This document shows, piece after piece, positions 25,184 through 34,513 of a stretch of DNA of 64,000 nt. The notes beneath the pieces are model-generated. The model was given only the letters and a program-made list of their open reading frames with translations. It was not told the DNA's origin and did no database searches. Origin of the DNA: Fibrobacterota bacterium. GTDB lineage: Bacteria > Fibrobacterota > Fibrobacteria > UBA11236. The stretch spans positions 1 to 64,000 of the forward strand of contig JAQBPN010000003.1 in NCBI GenBank assembly GCA_028287505.1, given 5' to 3'. Within the stretch, counting starts at the first letter, position 1, and every line of letters begins with the position of its first letter. Both the position numbers and the translations under genes were made by a program.

Positions 25184-26449
25184 ATGTCGCAAGCGGGTAT
25201 GACTTTGACGGTCGTGGGAATCATGGCGGGTTTTTTCCTGACCCAGCGCATTCCCCATTACGTGACCGCCATGGCCGGAGCCCTGGCGCTGGGGTTTCTC
25301 GGAATCGTCCCCATGAAATCCCTGTTCGCCGGGTTCGCCAATCCCACTTTGATTCTTTTCGCCGGGATGTTCGTCATCGGCGGCGCGATGTTCCAGACCG
25401 GACTGGCCAATGCGGTGGGCGAATGGGCGGTCCGGAAAATGGGCCGCAGCGAGCGACTCCTGCTTTGGGGCACCATGATCGCGGCGGCGGTACTTTCCAC
25501 CGTGGCCTCCAACACCGGGACCGCAGCCGCCCTCATGCCCGTGGTGCTGAGCATCTGCCTGGCGGCAGGCATTCCGGCTTCGCGGCAGCTCATGCCCATG
25601 GCCTTCACCACCGGGTTCGGGGGATTCAGCGCTTTGATCGGCACGCCGCCCAACATGATCCTGTCCGAAGCCCTCAAAGAAGGGGGCTTCCGTCCTTTCG
25701 GATTTTTCGAATTCGCCTGGGTCGGGATACCGGTCGCCTTGGCGGGAATGCTGTACCTGGATTTCATCGGCCGTAGGATGCTGCCGTCCGTCCAAGGCCC
25801 GGCCCCGGCCGGTCTGACCATCGCATCCGCGGACCGGAAGACCTGGAAGATGTGGGTTTGCGCGGCGATTCTCGCCGGCGTGGTGTTCGTCATGATTTTG
25901 GATCTCCGGGGCGTTTCCCTGGAATCGGTAGCGGTGGCGGGCGCGGTGCTCTGCGTGCTGTCGGGCTGCATCGGCGGCAAGCAGGCGATGGAAAGCGTGG
26001 AATGGGATACGGTCCTGCTCTTCGGGAGCATGTTCGCGGTGGCGCAAGCGATGCAACTCAGCGGAGCGGCGGAGTGGATGGCCCGCAGTCTGCTCACCGT
26101 GCTGGGGCCGGGGGCGAGCCGGTATTGGATCGTGGGCATCCCGATGGTCTTTACCATGCTCTTGGGGGCGGTTCTCTCCAATACCGCCTGCGCCGTATTG
26201 ATGGCGCCCATCGGATTGTTCCTGGCCAAGGAAACCGGGTCTAGTCCCCATGCGGTCCTGATGGGAATCGCCTTGGCCGCATCCTGCAGTTTCCTCACTC
26301 CGGTAGGCACCCCGCCCAACATGATCGTCTGGGGCCCCGGGGGCTACAGGTTCTGGGACTATGTGAAGGTGGGAATCGGCCTGAGCGCGGTCTGCTTGAT
26401 CCTGGGCATCCTGATCATTCCTTGGCGGTGGCCGGTTTTTCCCGGCTGA
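25184..26449 (+). CDS. SLC13/DASS-type anion permease
   Basis: 421 residues, about 11-12 hydrophobic helices. The two halves each carry the family's binding-site motifs: STVASNTGTAAALMPV with LIGTPPNMIL in the first (about 105-165), and LSNTACAVLMAPI with PVGTPPNMIVWGPGGYRFW in the second (about 335-395). SNT/TPPN motifs coordinate sodium and the anionic substrate in divalent-anion:sodium symporters. There is no TrkA-C domain insert, unlike larger SLC13 relatives. The substrate (sulfate, dicarboxylate, citrate) cannot be read from sequence. The ATG at 25184 has ggggag upstream. Confidence 0.88.
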   Translation: MSQAGMTLTVVGIMAGFFLTQRIPHYVTAMAGALALGFLGIVPMKSLFAGFANPTLILFAGMFVIGGAMFQTGLANAVGEWAVRKMGRSERLLLWGTMIAAAVLSTVASNTGTAAALMPVVLSICLAAGIPASRQLMPMAFTTGFGGFSALIGTPPNMILSEALKEGGFRPFGFFEFAWVGIPVALAGMLYLDFIGRRMLPSVQGPAPAGLTIASADRKTWKMWVCAAILAGVVFVMILDLRGVSLESVAVAGAVLCVLSGCIGGKQAMESVEWDTVLLFGSMFAVAQAMQLSGAAEWMARSLLTVLGPGASRYWIVGIPMVFTMLLGAVLSNTACAVLMAPIGLFLAKETGSSPHAVLMGIALAASCSFLTPVGTPPNMIVWGPGGYRFWDYVKVGIGLSAVCLILGILIIPWRWPVFPG

Positions 26450-26527
26450 ACCGGCGTCGGGGCTTGCAGGAAACGTCGATCGGGCAGTAGATTCTTTTCA
26501 GGAATTGCAAATACGGAAACGGGAATC

Positions 26528-27079
26528 ATGATGTTGAAGCCATTTCTTGTCGGGACGGCAATCGCCGTAGCCATCGGTTGCCGGGAGCAGGACGCCCATA
26601 AAAAAGTCTTCCAGGCTCCCGCGTCTTTGCAATTGGGACTTGGGAAGGTTTATGAAGGCTATCTGATCGTTCAAGGCGGACTCGCCTCCGGAAACCCCGT
26701 TCTCAGCCAGAATGCCTTGTCGATGATGCACGGCAGCCTTCATGAAATTTCCACGGACGGCCTGGACAGTTCCGGCAAAGCGTATTGGGACTCGGGTGAC
26801 GGCAGGATAATGGAAGTCCTCCACAATCCGGATTTGGCGACGGGCGGGCTTCCGGCGGTCAGGAAAGCGATCATGCAATTCTCCCCGCTGCTTCTGGACC
26901 GGATGGAGAGTTTCGGCATCATGGTCCAGGACCCGATATTCCTGTTCCGATGCCCGGAGGCCGGGGCGGACACGGGGGCGATTTGGTTCCAGCGGGACCG
27001 CAAGGCATCCAATCCATATCAGGGCGACTCGCTGCGCGCCTGCGGTGTTGTCGTCAGGGAGATCGGTATTCCCAGGTGA
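26528..27079 (+). CDS. DUF3347 lipoprotein
   Basis: 183 residues. A short lipoprotein signal (FLVGTAIAVAIGC, lipobox AIGC with Cys18) is followed by a single DUF3347 domain. The region starts with LQLGLGKVYEGYLIVQGGLASG and ends with the family's signature GAIWFQRDRKASNPYQGD-SLRACGVV, including the conserved Cys pair (FRCPEA and LRACG). DUF3347 is a periplasmic domain often fused to CusB-like adaptors or found beside metal efflux genes; its exact role is unsettled. Here it stands alone after the permease gene and converges on metE. Confidence 0.82.
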   Translation: MMLKPFLVGTAIAVAIGCREQDAHKKVFQAPASLQLGLGKVYEGYLIVQGGLASGNPVLSQNALSMMHGSLHEISTDGLDSSGKAYWDSGDGRIMEVLHNPDLATGGLPAVRKAIMQFSPLLLDRMESFGIMVQDPIFLFRCPEAGADTGAIWFQRDRKASNPYQGDSLRACGVVVREIGIPR

Positions 27080-27134
27080 GAACCCGACCTCGATAGACGG
27101 AGCCCTTCCTCGATAGGTTTGGCCCCTATATCGC

Positions 27135-29426
27135 CTATGTCGCCTGGGTCTTTTCCCGTAAGCTCCGCGCCGCCTCCACCATGTTCCGCAAGGCGGGAAG
27201 CACCTCTTCCCATCCCCGCGTCTTCAGGCCGCAATCCGGATTGATCCAAAGGTTCTCCGCCCCCAGCACCCCGCGCGCCCGGAGCAGCAGTTCGGCCATT
27301 TCCTCAGGACCCGGGATCCGGGGGGAATGGATATCCCATACTCCCGGACCAATGCCATTGGGATAGGCGAAATGGGAAAACGTTCCCAGCAATTCCATCC
27401 GGGAGCGGGAGGCTTCCAGGGAGATCACGTCCGCGTCCATGCGGGCGATGTATTCCATGATTTCCCCGAAGTCGCAATAGCACATGTGGGTATGGATCTG
27501 GGTTTCGTCCTTTACTCCCGAGGATGCCAGCTTGAAAGCGCGCACTTCCCAGTCCAGGCAGGCCTTCCAGTCCGATTTCCGCAAGGGCAAAGCCTCCCGC
27601 AGGGCCGGTTCATCGATTTGGATGATGGGAATGCCGGCGGCTTCCAAATCCGCCACCTCATCCCGGATGGCCAGGGCTATCTGGTCGGCGGTTTCCGAGA
27701 GCGGTTGGTCGTCGCGGACAAAGCTCCACTTCAGGATTGTCACCGGGCCCGTCAACATCCCCTTCATGGGGCGATCGGTGGCTTTCATCGCGAAGGCCGC
27801 CCAGTCCAGGGTCATGGGACCGGTCCTGTGCACGTCCCCGTAAATGATGGGAGGTTTGACGCAACGGGTGCCGTAGCTTTGCACCCAGCCGCCGGAGGTG
27901 AAAGCGAAGCCGGCCAGTTTCTCCCCGAAGAATTCCACCATGTCGTTGCGTTCGAATTCGCCGTGGACCAGCACGTCCAGCCCCAGCTCTTCCTGCCGGC
28001 GGATGGCTTGGAGGGTTTCCGCCTCCAGGAAGGATCGGTACTCGGCGTCCGTCGCGCCGCCTTTTTTCCAATTCGCCCGCGCCCGCCTCACGGCTTCGGT
28101 CTGGGGAAAGGAGCCGATGGTGGTGGTGGGATAGAGCGGCAGGCCCAGTCTGGCGCTTTGCCCGCTCTTGCGGTCCGCGTAGGGGGACTTCCGCGTTTCC
28201 TGTTCCGGATGGAGGCGCATGACCCTTCCCCGCACGCCCGCCAGGTTGGCCGCGGGGTGATCGCGGCGATCGTGGACGGCTTCCTGGTTGGCCCGGAACT
28301 CGGGGGAGGAAAGCCAATTCCCTGCTTGCGCCAAGCGCGCCAGCACTCCCAGTTCCGAAAGCTTTTCTTCCGCGAAGGACAACCAGGGAAGCAATTCCAG
28401 GGGCGTGGGCTTTTCCTGCGCCAGCGAGATGGGAACATGGAGCAGGGAGCAGGAAGGAGACAGGATCAGCCGATCCGCGCCGATTTTCTCCCTGGCCTTG
28501 GCGATCCGCTTGAGCGATTTGGAGAAATCGTTTTTCCACACGTTGCGGCCATCCACCACTCCCAGGGAGAGCATGGTATCCGGCGACAATCCCTGCAAAA
28601 GGGCGTCGCAATCGTCGCCGGCGCGGAAGGTGTCGATATGCAGGGCCTTTACCGGAAGTTCCAGCAAGGTGGCCAGGTTTTCGCCGTAAGGCCCGAAGTA
28701 GGCGCAGACCATCAGCGATAATCCCGGAGCGGCTCCGGTCAGATCCCGATAGGCTGAAAGGAGGGCGGCCCTTTCCTCCGGCTCCATGTCCATGGCCAGG
28801 ATCGGTTCGTCGAATTGCACCCACTCCGCGCCCAACTGCCGCAATTCCCTGAGGATGAGGCGATAGACGGGCAGCAATTTCGGAAGCAGGGACAGCTTGT
28901 CGAATGCCTTCCCGCCGCATTTGGCCAGGCGCAGAAAGGAAAGCGGTCCGGGCAGGACGGGTTTGGTGAGGATACCCAGTCCCAAGGCCTCGCGGAACTC
29001 GTCGAACGGCTTGGTGGAGGCCAATTGGAAATCCTGGTCCGCTTCCAGTTCCGGCACCAGGTAGTGGTAATTGGTATCCAGCCACTTGGTCATTTCCAGG
29101 GCATGGAGGTCACCGCTGCCCCGGGCCATGGCGAAATATTCGTCCAGGTTGGCCACGCGCCTTCCGTTCTCCGTGTAGCGGGAAGGGGCGCAGCCGAGGA
29201 GACAGATATGATCCAACATTTGATCGTAGAAACTGAAATCGTTGCTCGGGATGAGATCGATGCCGGCGGCTTTTTGCAGGCGCCAATTGCGCTGCCGGAT
29301 GGAGCTGGCCGTGGCCAGGAGTCCGGAACGGCCGCGCGGATCCTTCCAATACGCTTCCACGGCTTTTTTCAGTTCCCGGTCCCGGCCTATGCGCGGGAAT
29401 CCCAGGTTTTGGGTCATGATTCGCAT
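27135..29426 (-). CDS. metE: Cobalamin-independent methionine synthase
   Basis: 763 residues, full length. The N-terminal barrel begins LGFPRIGRDRELKKAVEAYW; the C-terminal catalytic barrel includes TTTIGSFPQT, LVHGEFERNDMVEFFGE, LTGPVTILKWSFVRDD, IQIDEPALREALPLR, and the zinc ligands His in IHTHMCYCDF with Cys and the late Cys in INPDCGLKTRGW. It transfers a methyl group from methyltetrahydrofolate-polyglutamate to homocysteine. It is divergent from metR and should be activated by MetR. The start at 29426 has gaggaa nearby; an internal ATG three codons later is also possible. Confidence 0.97.
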   Translation of the reverse strand: MRIMTQNLGFPRIGRDRELKKAVEAYWKDPRGRSGLLATASSIRQRNWRLQKAAGIDLIPSNDFSFYDQMLDHICLLGCAPSRYTENGRRVANLDEYFAMARGSGDLHALEMTKWLDTNYHYLVPELEADQDFQLASTKPFDEFREALGLGILTKPVLPGPLSFLRLAKCGGKAFDKLSLLPKLLPVYRLILRELRQLGAEWVQFDEPILAMDMEPEERAALLSAYRDLTGAAPGLSLMVCAYFGPYGENLATLLELPVKALHIDTFRAGDDCDALLQGLSPDTMLSLGVVDGRNVWKNDFSKSLKRIAKAREKIGADRLILSPSCSLLHVPISLAQEKPTPLELLPWLSFAEEKLSELGVLARLAQAGNWLSSPEFRANQEAVHDRRDHPAANLAGVRGRVMRLHPEQETRKSPYADRKSGQSARLGLPLYPTTTIGSFPQTEAVRRARANWKKGGATDAEYRSFLEAETLQAIRRQEELGLDVLVHGEFERNDMVEFFGEKLAGFAFTSGGWVQSYGTRCVKPPIIYGDVHRTGPMTLDWAAFAMKATDRPMKGMLTGPVTILKWSFVRDDQPLSETADQIALAIRDEVADLEAAGIPIIQIDEPALREALPLRKSDWKACLDWEVRAFKLASSGVKDETQIHTHMCYCDFGEIMEYIARMDADVISLEASRSRMELLGTFSHFAYPNGIGPGVWDIHSPRIPGPEEMAELLLRARGVLGAENLWINPDCGLKTRGWEEVLPALRNMVEAARSLREKTQAT

Positions 29427-29468
29427 TTACGTGTTCCTCTTTGGATGAGGATAAGGATAGGCAAAATG

Positions 29469-29518
29469 ATTCATGCGGAAAATTGATTATAATTCATGAA
29501 TCCATACCGAATATTCAT
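29469..29518. promoter_or_regulatory. metR: metE-metR control region with three ATTCAT repeats
   Basis: Three copies of ATTCAT (29469-29474, 29492-29497, 29513-29518) are spaced 23 and 21 bp apart, on one face of the helix, between divergent metE and metR. The middle copy sits in the perfect palindrome ATTCATGAAT. LysR-type regulators bind such spaced sites. They do not fit the classic E. coli TGAA-N5-TTCA exactly, so this is a proposal. Confidence 0.45.
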
Positions 29519-29531
29519 CGATGGGAAAATC

Positions 29532-30416
29532 ATGCTCGAACGCAGCCATTTGGAAATCCTCCGGGCCCTGGAAGAAACCGGCACGCTCACCTCCGCCGCG
29601 CGCAGGCTTTGCCTGACCCAACCCGCCATCTCCCACCAAATCCAGAAGCTGGAAGACCGGCTGCGGGTCACGCTCTGGGAACGGGAGGGGAGAGGGGTGC
29701 GCTTGACGCAGGCGGGACGATACCTGGCCAACCTGAGCCTGCAAATCCTGCCCACCCTGGAGCGCGCCGAGGAGTCCGTGCGATCCTTCGCGGATGGGAA
29801 AAGGGGCCTGCTCCGGATCGGAGTCGAGTGCTACCCTTGTTTCGAATGGCTGCTGAACGCGGTCCGGGCCTACCTGAAGCGATTGCCGGACGTGGACGTG
29901 GACGTGGTGCAACGCTTCCAATTCACGGGCCATGAGGCCCTCAAGAACCACCAGATCGATTTGCTGGTGACCGCCGATCCCCAGGCCAAGGGCGTGCTCC
30001 ACTATGAACCGCTGTTCGACTATGAGCTGCTCTTGGCGGTGGCGAAGGGCCATCCGCTCGCGAAAAAGGATCACGTGGTCCCGGAGGATTTCCAGGACCA
30101 GATTGTCCTGACCTATCCGGTGGAGCCGGACCGGTTGGATCTCTTCGTCAAGTTCCTGAATCCGGCTTCCATCGCGCCCGCGAAGCGCATCCCCATCGAG
30201 GCTACCGAGGTGATGCTGCAGATGGTCTCCGCGGGCCGCGGCATCTGCACCCTTCCGGACTGGATCGTGGGGAAATACAAGCGGGAGCTGGGATTGGCGG
30301 GAGTGAGGGTGGGGAAGAAGGGAATCCTGAAGCGGCTGCATGCCGCCGTGCGCAAGGAGGATTTGCGGACCGGCTATATCGGGGAATTCTTCGCCATAGG
30401 CAAAAGCGCGTCGTGA
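29532..30416 (+). CDS. metR: LysR-family activator of methionine biosynthesis
   Basis: 294 residues from the ATG at 29532 (gggaaaatc upstream), which aligns with E. coli MetR (MLERSHLEILRALEETGTL against MIEVKHLKTLQALRNCGSL). The winged-helix HTH (about 1-62, LTQPAISHQIQKLEDRL) is followed by a LysR effector domain with MetR-like stretches IGVECYPCFEWLLNAV, LHYEPLFDYELLLAVAKGHPL and YPVEPDRLDLFVKFL. MetR binds homocysteine and activates metE. The divergent metE gene supports the assignment. An upstream in-frame ATG at 29496 would overlap the operator palindrome. Confidence 0.93.
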   Translation: MLERSHLEILRALEETGTLTSAARRLCLTQPAISHQIQKLEDRLRVTLWEREGRGVRLTQAGRYLANLSLQILPTLERAEESVRSFADGKRGLLRIGVECYPCFEWLLNAVRAYLKRLPDVDVDVVQRFQFTGHEALKNHQIDLLVTADPQAKGVLHYEPLFDYELLLAVAKGHPLAKKDHVVPEDFQDQIVLTYPVEPDRLDLFVKFLNPASIAPAKRIPIEATEVMLQMVSAGRGICTLPDWIVGKYKRELGLAGVRVGKKGILKRLHAAVRKEDLRTGYIGEFFAIGKSAS

Positions 30417-30442
30417 ATCCCGTGGCTCGGGATCGGACGGGA

Positions 30443-31561
30443 TCAGGCAGGATCGGGCAGGACGAACAAGAAGGTGGCGCCTTCGCCCACCGCCGCCTGG
30501 GCCCAGATGCGGCCGCCATGACGCTGGATGATCCGCTGGACGATGGACAGGCCGACACCCGTGCCCTCGAATTCCTGGGCATTATGGAAGCGCTGGAAGA
30601 CCCCGAACATTTTGTCGACATGGGCCATATCGAAGCCGGCTCCGTTGTCGCGGACGAAATACACGAGTTCGTCCCCCTCCCGCGTGCAACCGACTTCTAT
30701 TTCGGCCGCCTCGCGCTTGCCCGTGAACTTGAATGCATTGGACAAGAGGTTGACCCAGACCTGGCGGATCAGGGCGGGATCGCCCTGGCGGGGAGGCAGG
30801 TCGCCCACCTGCCAGTCCACGCTCCTGTCCGGTTCCGCTTTCCCCAACTCCCCTAGAATCTCCTTCACTTGCATGGACATGTCGATGTTCCGCCGCGTCA
30901 GGGGCTGCCGGCTCAGGCGGGAGAACTGCAGCAGGTCATCGATCAACCGCTCCATCCGCTTCGCCCCCTCCACCACCGTTCCCAGGAGCCGTTTGGCCTC
31001 CGCGGGCAGGTCCGCCGCGAACCGTTGCGTCAGCATGGCGGCGAATCCGTTGACATGGCGGAGCGGCGCGCGCAAGTCATGGGATATGGAATAGGAGAAT
31101 GCTTCCAGTTCCTTGTTGGCGGCCTCCAACTCGGCCGTCCGTTCCTTGATGCGTTCCACCAGCAGCGCGTTTTCAAGCCGCAATCTGCGGACGGAAAGGG
31201 CGCGATCGAGAATGGGCAATATGGCGCTGAGTTTGAACGGCTTCAGGATATAGTCGAGCGCTCCCGCTTTCATGGCTTCCACCGCCGTGTCGATGGAGCC
31301 GTGACCGGTCATCACGATGACGACCAGATCGCGGTCGAACTCCAATGCCGACCGCAATACGGCCAATCCGTCCATGTCCGGCATTTTCAGGTCCGTCAGC
31401 AACAGGTCGAATTTTTCCTTTTCCAGGGACGCCAAGGCTTCCCGGGGAGAGGTGAAGCCCATTACCGTAAAGCCGGCGTCCTGGAGCGTGAAGGAGAGAG
31501 CCTTCAACTGCGCCGCTTCGTCGTCGACGATCAACAGTTTGGCAATAGACGCATCAGGCAT
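30443..31561 (-). CDS. Receiver-histidine kinase hybrid (REC-HisKA-HATPase)
   Basis: 372 residues. An N-terminal receiver (about 8-120; IVDDEAAQ, phospho-Asp in LLLTDLKMPDMDG, Lys in ILKPFKL) is joined by a coiled linker to a phytochrome-type HisKA (His in AFSYSISHDLRAPLRHVNGFA) and a HATPase (NLLSNAFKFTG, VRDNGAGFDM, GTGVGLSIVQRI). Soluble. It is the last gene of the TonB receptor - YfiR - kinase operon and starts 6 nt after the kinase gene's stop. It probably receives phosphate from the membrane kinase before it and passes it on; the final output is not in the window. Confidence 0.92.
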   Translation of the reverse strand: MPDASIAKLLIVDDEAAQLKALSFTLQDAGFTVMGFTSPREALASLEKEKFDLLLTDLKMPDMDGLAVLRSALEFDRDLVVIVMTGHGSIDTAVEAMKAGALDYILKPFKLSAILPILDRALSVRRLRLENALLVERIKERTAELEAANKELEAFSYSISHDLRAPLRHVNGFAAMLTQRFAADLPAEAKRLLGTVVEGAKRMERLIDDLLQFSRLSRQPLTRRNIDMSMQVKEILGELGKAEPDRSVDWQVGDLPPRQGDPALIRQVWVNLLSNAFKFTGKREAAEIEVGCTREGDELVYFVRDNGAGFDMAHVDKMFGVFQRFHNAQEFEGTGVGLSIVQRIIQRHGGRIWAQAAVGEGATFLFVLPDPA

Positions 31562-31567
31562 ATGGCA

Positions 31568-33922
31568 TCACCGGTTTTTGGCGCACTCCGCGAGGACGTC
31601 GCGGAGGTCCAGGAGTTTGGGCGGTTTGCTGAGGACGCGGTATACATGGGGAGGGATGTCGCCCTCGGCGAGCATTCTCTGGCCCCATCCCGTCAACAGA
31701 ATCACGGGCGTGGCGGGATGGGCTGCATGGATGGCGGCGGCCACCTTGCGGCCGTCCACATAGGGCATGCCCAAATCCGTGATGACCACTTCGAACGGCC
31801 TGTTGCCTTGCCGCGCGGCCAGGAAGGCTTCGATTCCCGGTTTGCCCCCGCCGGCCGTCACAACCGTGTGGCCGTCGCCGCTCAATGTGTCGAACAGGGA
31901 TTTCAACAGCAGGGGATCGTCGTCCACCACCAGGATATCCATGGGCGGCGGCACCACGTGGACGATGCGGATGGATTCCGGGGTACTGGCCGGAATGGGG
32001 AAGAGCAGGCGGATGGTGGTGCCTTTTCCCGAAGCGCTTTCGATTTCGACGGTGGCGCCATGGCGTTGCATCACCCCGTATACCATGGCCAGACCCAGGC
32101 CAGTACCGCGTTCGCCTTTGGTGGTGTAGAACGGCTCCAGGCATCGCTTGCGCGTCTCCTCGTCCATTCCCACTCCGGAATCGATGGATTCCATGCTGAC
32201 CATGCCGTCGTCCGTGCGGCGGGTCCGGAGCGTCAGGGTCCCGCCGTCCGGCATGGCGTCGAATGCGTTGAAGAAAAGATTGGTCAGGGCTTCCCGGATC
32301 TCGCCTTCCACGCCCATTATCACGGGAAGATCCGGCAATGCGTCGACCGCGACATTGATCACGATGCCCTGTTGCTGGGGGATATCGTGCCACCGGGCGC
32401 GGGTGAGATCGACCACTTGCTGTACGGCGCGGTTGAGTTGCACCGGGACCAGGCCCATTTCCGGTTCCCGGAGCCGGTAGAACTCCCGCAAGCGCGCCAC
32501 GGTGGCGGCCACGTCTTCGACCGCGTTGGAAATGGTCTGCAGATAATCGCGGGCGCGGGGACTCAGATTGGGTTCTTTTTCGAGCAGGAATTCCGTATAC
32601 AGGGTCACGGGGGAAATGGCGTTGTTGATGTCATGGGCGATGCCGCTGGCCATCTGGCCCAGGGCCCGCAGGCGCTCCTGTTGCAGTATGCTCTGCTGGG
32701 ACTGCCGGAGATCGTCATAAGCCTGCTGCAAAGCGCCGTACAGGTTCGCCTGGTTGGCCGCCAGGGCCGCATGTTCGCTCAGTTGGCGCAGGAATTCGCA
32801 ATCCGTGCTGGTAAAGGCTTCCGCTTCGCGGCGGGCGGTCACGAGCACTCCAAAGACATGGCTTTCCACGACAAGGGGCGAGAGCACCAGGGAACGCAGC
32901 CCTTGGCCGGCCAGAAGCTTCGGGAAGGGGAAATCGATCCGGGAAATATCGGATTCATAGACCAGGTCCCCGTTGACGCAGCGGGAGAGCCCGTTTTGAT
33001 CGATGGGAATGCGGCTTTGGGGGGAGACTCCCATGGCAAGCGCCAAGTCGCAGCTCTTCGCGCCCACGGACGTCACCGTGATCCGGTTGGAAGCGGCCTC
33101 GTACAGGCCGACGAAGACGAAGTCCACCGGCAGGTTGTCCTCCAAGGTTCCGGAAATGACCTGGAAAATGCTGGGAAGGTCCAGGCGTTCGCCGATGGCC
33201 CGGGTGATCCGGTTGAGCAATTCCATGCGCGCCATCTGTTCCTGGATGCGCGCCAGCATGTGATTGAAGGCGTCCGTAAGCAGCCCCAGCTCTTCCGTGC
33301 CCAGCTTGCGGGCGCGCACGGAATAATCCCCATGTTTGGAAATAACCCTGGCGGTTTCCACCAGGGACAGGATGGGAGAGGAAATCTGCCCTTGCAGCGT
33401 CCGGGAGAGGAAATAGGCGAGGATGCAGGCGACGGCCGCCATCAGGCCGGCCACGGTTCCATACAGCCGAACGCGGGCGCTCCTGGCTTTCATGTTCGAT
33501 TTGACGTATAGCGTGCCCAGGCGCTGGGTCCCCTGCACCACCGGTTGCAGTCCTATCAGATAGGCGGGTTCGAAGCGGTAGCCGTCTGCTCCCGGCGCCT
33601 CCGGGAAGTCCATCGCGGTAAGGTTTTCAGGGTAACTGGAAAAAAGTTTCCCTTCCTTGTCATAGAGCGCCGCGGCCGCGATGTGCGGTTCCGCTTTCAG
33701 GGCCGATAGGATTTCCTGCGCGCCTTTACGGTCATCGAAGGCGATGACGGCCGTGCTGTTGCTGGAAATGATGGCGGCGATGGTGGTAAGCTGCTGCACC
33801 GTACTGTGCCGGAAGGTGATGAACTCGTACGTGGAAAATCCGAGACACGTCAGGGCCAGCACGGAACCGCTGGTCACGAGCATCATCGTCATGAGCCTGC
33901 GCTGGAGGGGCATGCGTCTCAT
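31568..33922 (-). CDS. Membrane CHASE8-HAMP-GAF hybrid histidine kinase with C-terminal receiver
   Basis: 784 residues. The first membrane helix (about 12-32) and second (about 160-180) flank a CHASE8-type periplasmic domain (STYEFITFRHSTVQQLTTIA, AALYDKEGKLFSSYP). HAMP (about 185-235) and GAF (about 250-400) follow. The kinase core has HisKA (His in MASGIAHDINNAISPV) and HATPase (NLFFNAFDAMPDGG, DSGVGMD, GTGLGLAMV). A receiver ends the protein (about 660-780, phospho-Asp in VVITDLGMPYVDG). It follows a YfiR gene by 9 nt. YfiR proteins bind periplasmic CHASE8 domains in the YfiBNR system, so YfiR may gate this kinase. Confidence 0.93.
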   Translation of the reverse strand: MRRMPLQRRLMTMMLVTSGSVLALTCLGFSTYEFITFRHSTVQQLTTIAAIISSNSTAVIAFDDRKGAQEILSALKAEPHIAAAALYDKEGKLFSSYPENLTAMDFPEAPGADGYRFEPAYLIGLQPVVQGTQRLGTLYVKSNMKARSARVRLYGTVAGLMAAVACILAYFLSRTLQGQISSPILSLVETARVISKHGDYSVRARKLGTEELGLLTDAFNHMLARIQEQMARMELLNRITRAIGERLDLPSIFQVISGTLEDNLPVDFVFVGLYEAASNRITVTSVGAKSCDLALAMGVSPQSRIPIDQNGLSRCVNGDLVYESDISRIDFPFPKLLAGQGLRSLVLSPLVVESHVFGVLVTARREAEAFTSTDCEFLRQLSEHAALAANQANLYGALQQAYDDLRQSQQSILQQERLRALGQMASGIAHDINNAISPVTLYTEFLLEKEPNLSPRARDYLQTISNAVEDVAATVARLREFYRLREPEMGLVPVQLNRAVQQVVDLTRARWHDIPQQQGIVINVAVDALPDLPVIMGVEGEIREALTNLFFNAFDAMPDGGTLTLRTRRTDDGMVSMESIDSGVGMDEETRKRCLEPFYTTKGERGTGLGLAMVYGVMQRHGATVEIESASGKGTTIRLLFPIPASTPESIRIVHVVPPPMDILVVDDDPLLLKSLFDTLSGDGHTVVTAGGGKPGIEAFLAARQGNRPFEVVITDLGMPYVDGRKVAAAIHAAHPATPVILLTGWGQRMLAEGDIPPHVYRVLSKPPKLLDLRDVLAECAKNR

Positions 33923-33931
33923 GGGCAGCGG

Positions 33932-34513
33932 TCAGCCCTTTCCCGTCGAGACGATGTCCGCGAGCCTCAGCAATTTGGAGCTGACGGTTAGATCGGCCGC
34001 CTGGACCGACTCCGTATTGATTTGCAGGCGGATCTTCCCGTTTTTCGTGACGAAGCCGACCATGCCCCCGCGTTTGGAAAAATCCTCGGAATCGCCCACC
34101 GTCAGGATCCTGCGTTCCTTCAATGCGGCGAAGACATTTTCCGGCCGTTGGGCCTCCGGCCCGCTGATGAAAAGGATTTGGCAATCCTTGACGTCCTCGA
34201 TGCGATGGAACCGCAGCACTTTGATGGGATGGCTGCCCACGGTTTCTCCCTTCACCATCTCGTCCAGATAATCGCCGAAGGGATCGGGTCCCAATATGCC
34301 GACCACCAAGGGAGAATCCTTGGCGGGAAAAGACTCGGCCGGCCATTCCACGAATTGGGTGAAATTGAAAAGGAATCCCGCCTTCACCTGGTATTCCTTG
34401 TCGGGGAGCTTCATCGCATCCGGTTCCCGGAGCGCGAGGAATGCGAAGAAAAAGAGGGCCAGCGCCGCTTGGCGCGGGATGCCTGCTCCTTGCGTCCGGG
34501 CCGGCGCGTTCAC
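33932..34513 (-). CDS. YfiR-family (DUF4154) periplasmic regulator
   Basis: 193 residues with an N-terminal hydrophobic export signal (about 15-32, AALALFFFAFLALREP). The body matches YfiR/DUF4154: EYQVKAGFLFNFTQFVEWP, VGILGPDPFGDYLDEM, CQILFISGPEAQR, ILTVGDSEDFSKRGGMVGFV, and the end INTESVQAADLTVSSKLLRLADIV. In Pseudomonas, YfiR represses the CHASE8-bearing cyclase YfiN. Here the CHASE8 protein encoded next is a histidine kinase instead. It overlaps the TonB receptor stop by 4 nt. Confidence 0.92.
   Translation of the reverse strand: MNAPARTQGAGIPRQAALALFFFAFLALREPDAMKLPDKEYQVKAGFLFNFTQFVEWPAESFPAKDSPLVVGILGPDPFGDYLDEMVKGETVGSHPIKVLRFHRIEDVKDCQILFISGPEAQRPENVFAALKERRILTVGDSEDFSKRGGMVGFVTKNGKIRLQINTESVQAADLTVSSKLLRLADIVSTGKG

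Noticed and set aside
24845-26251. 468-codon minus-strand frame opposite the SLC13 permease gene
   Set aside because: It is antisense to a clear multi-helix permease, has a His/Arg/Gly-rich composition typical of shadow frames and no ribosome site.
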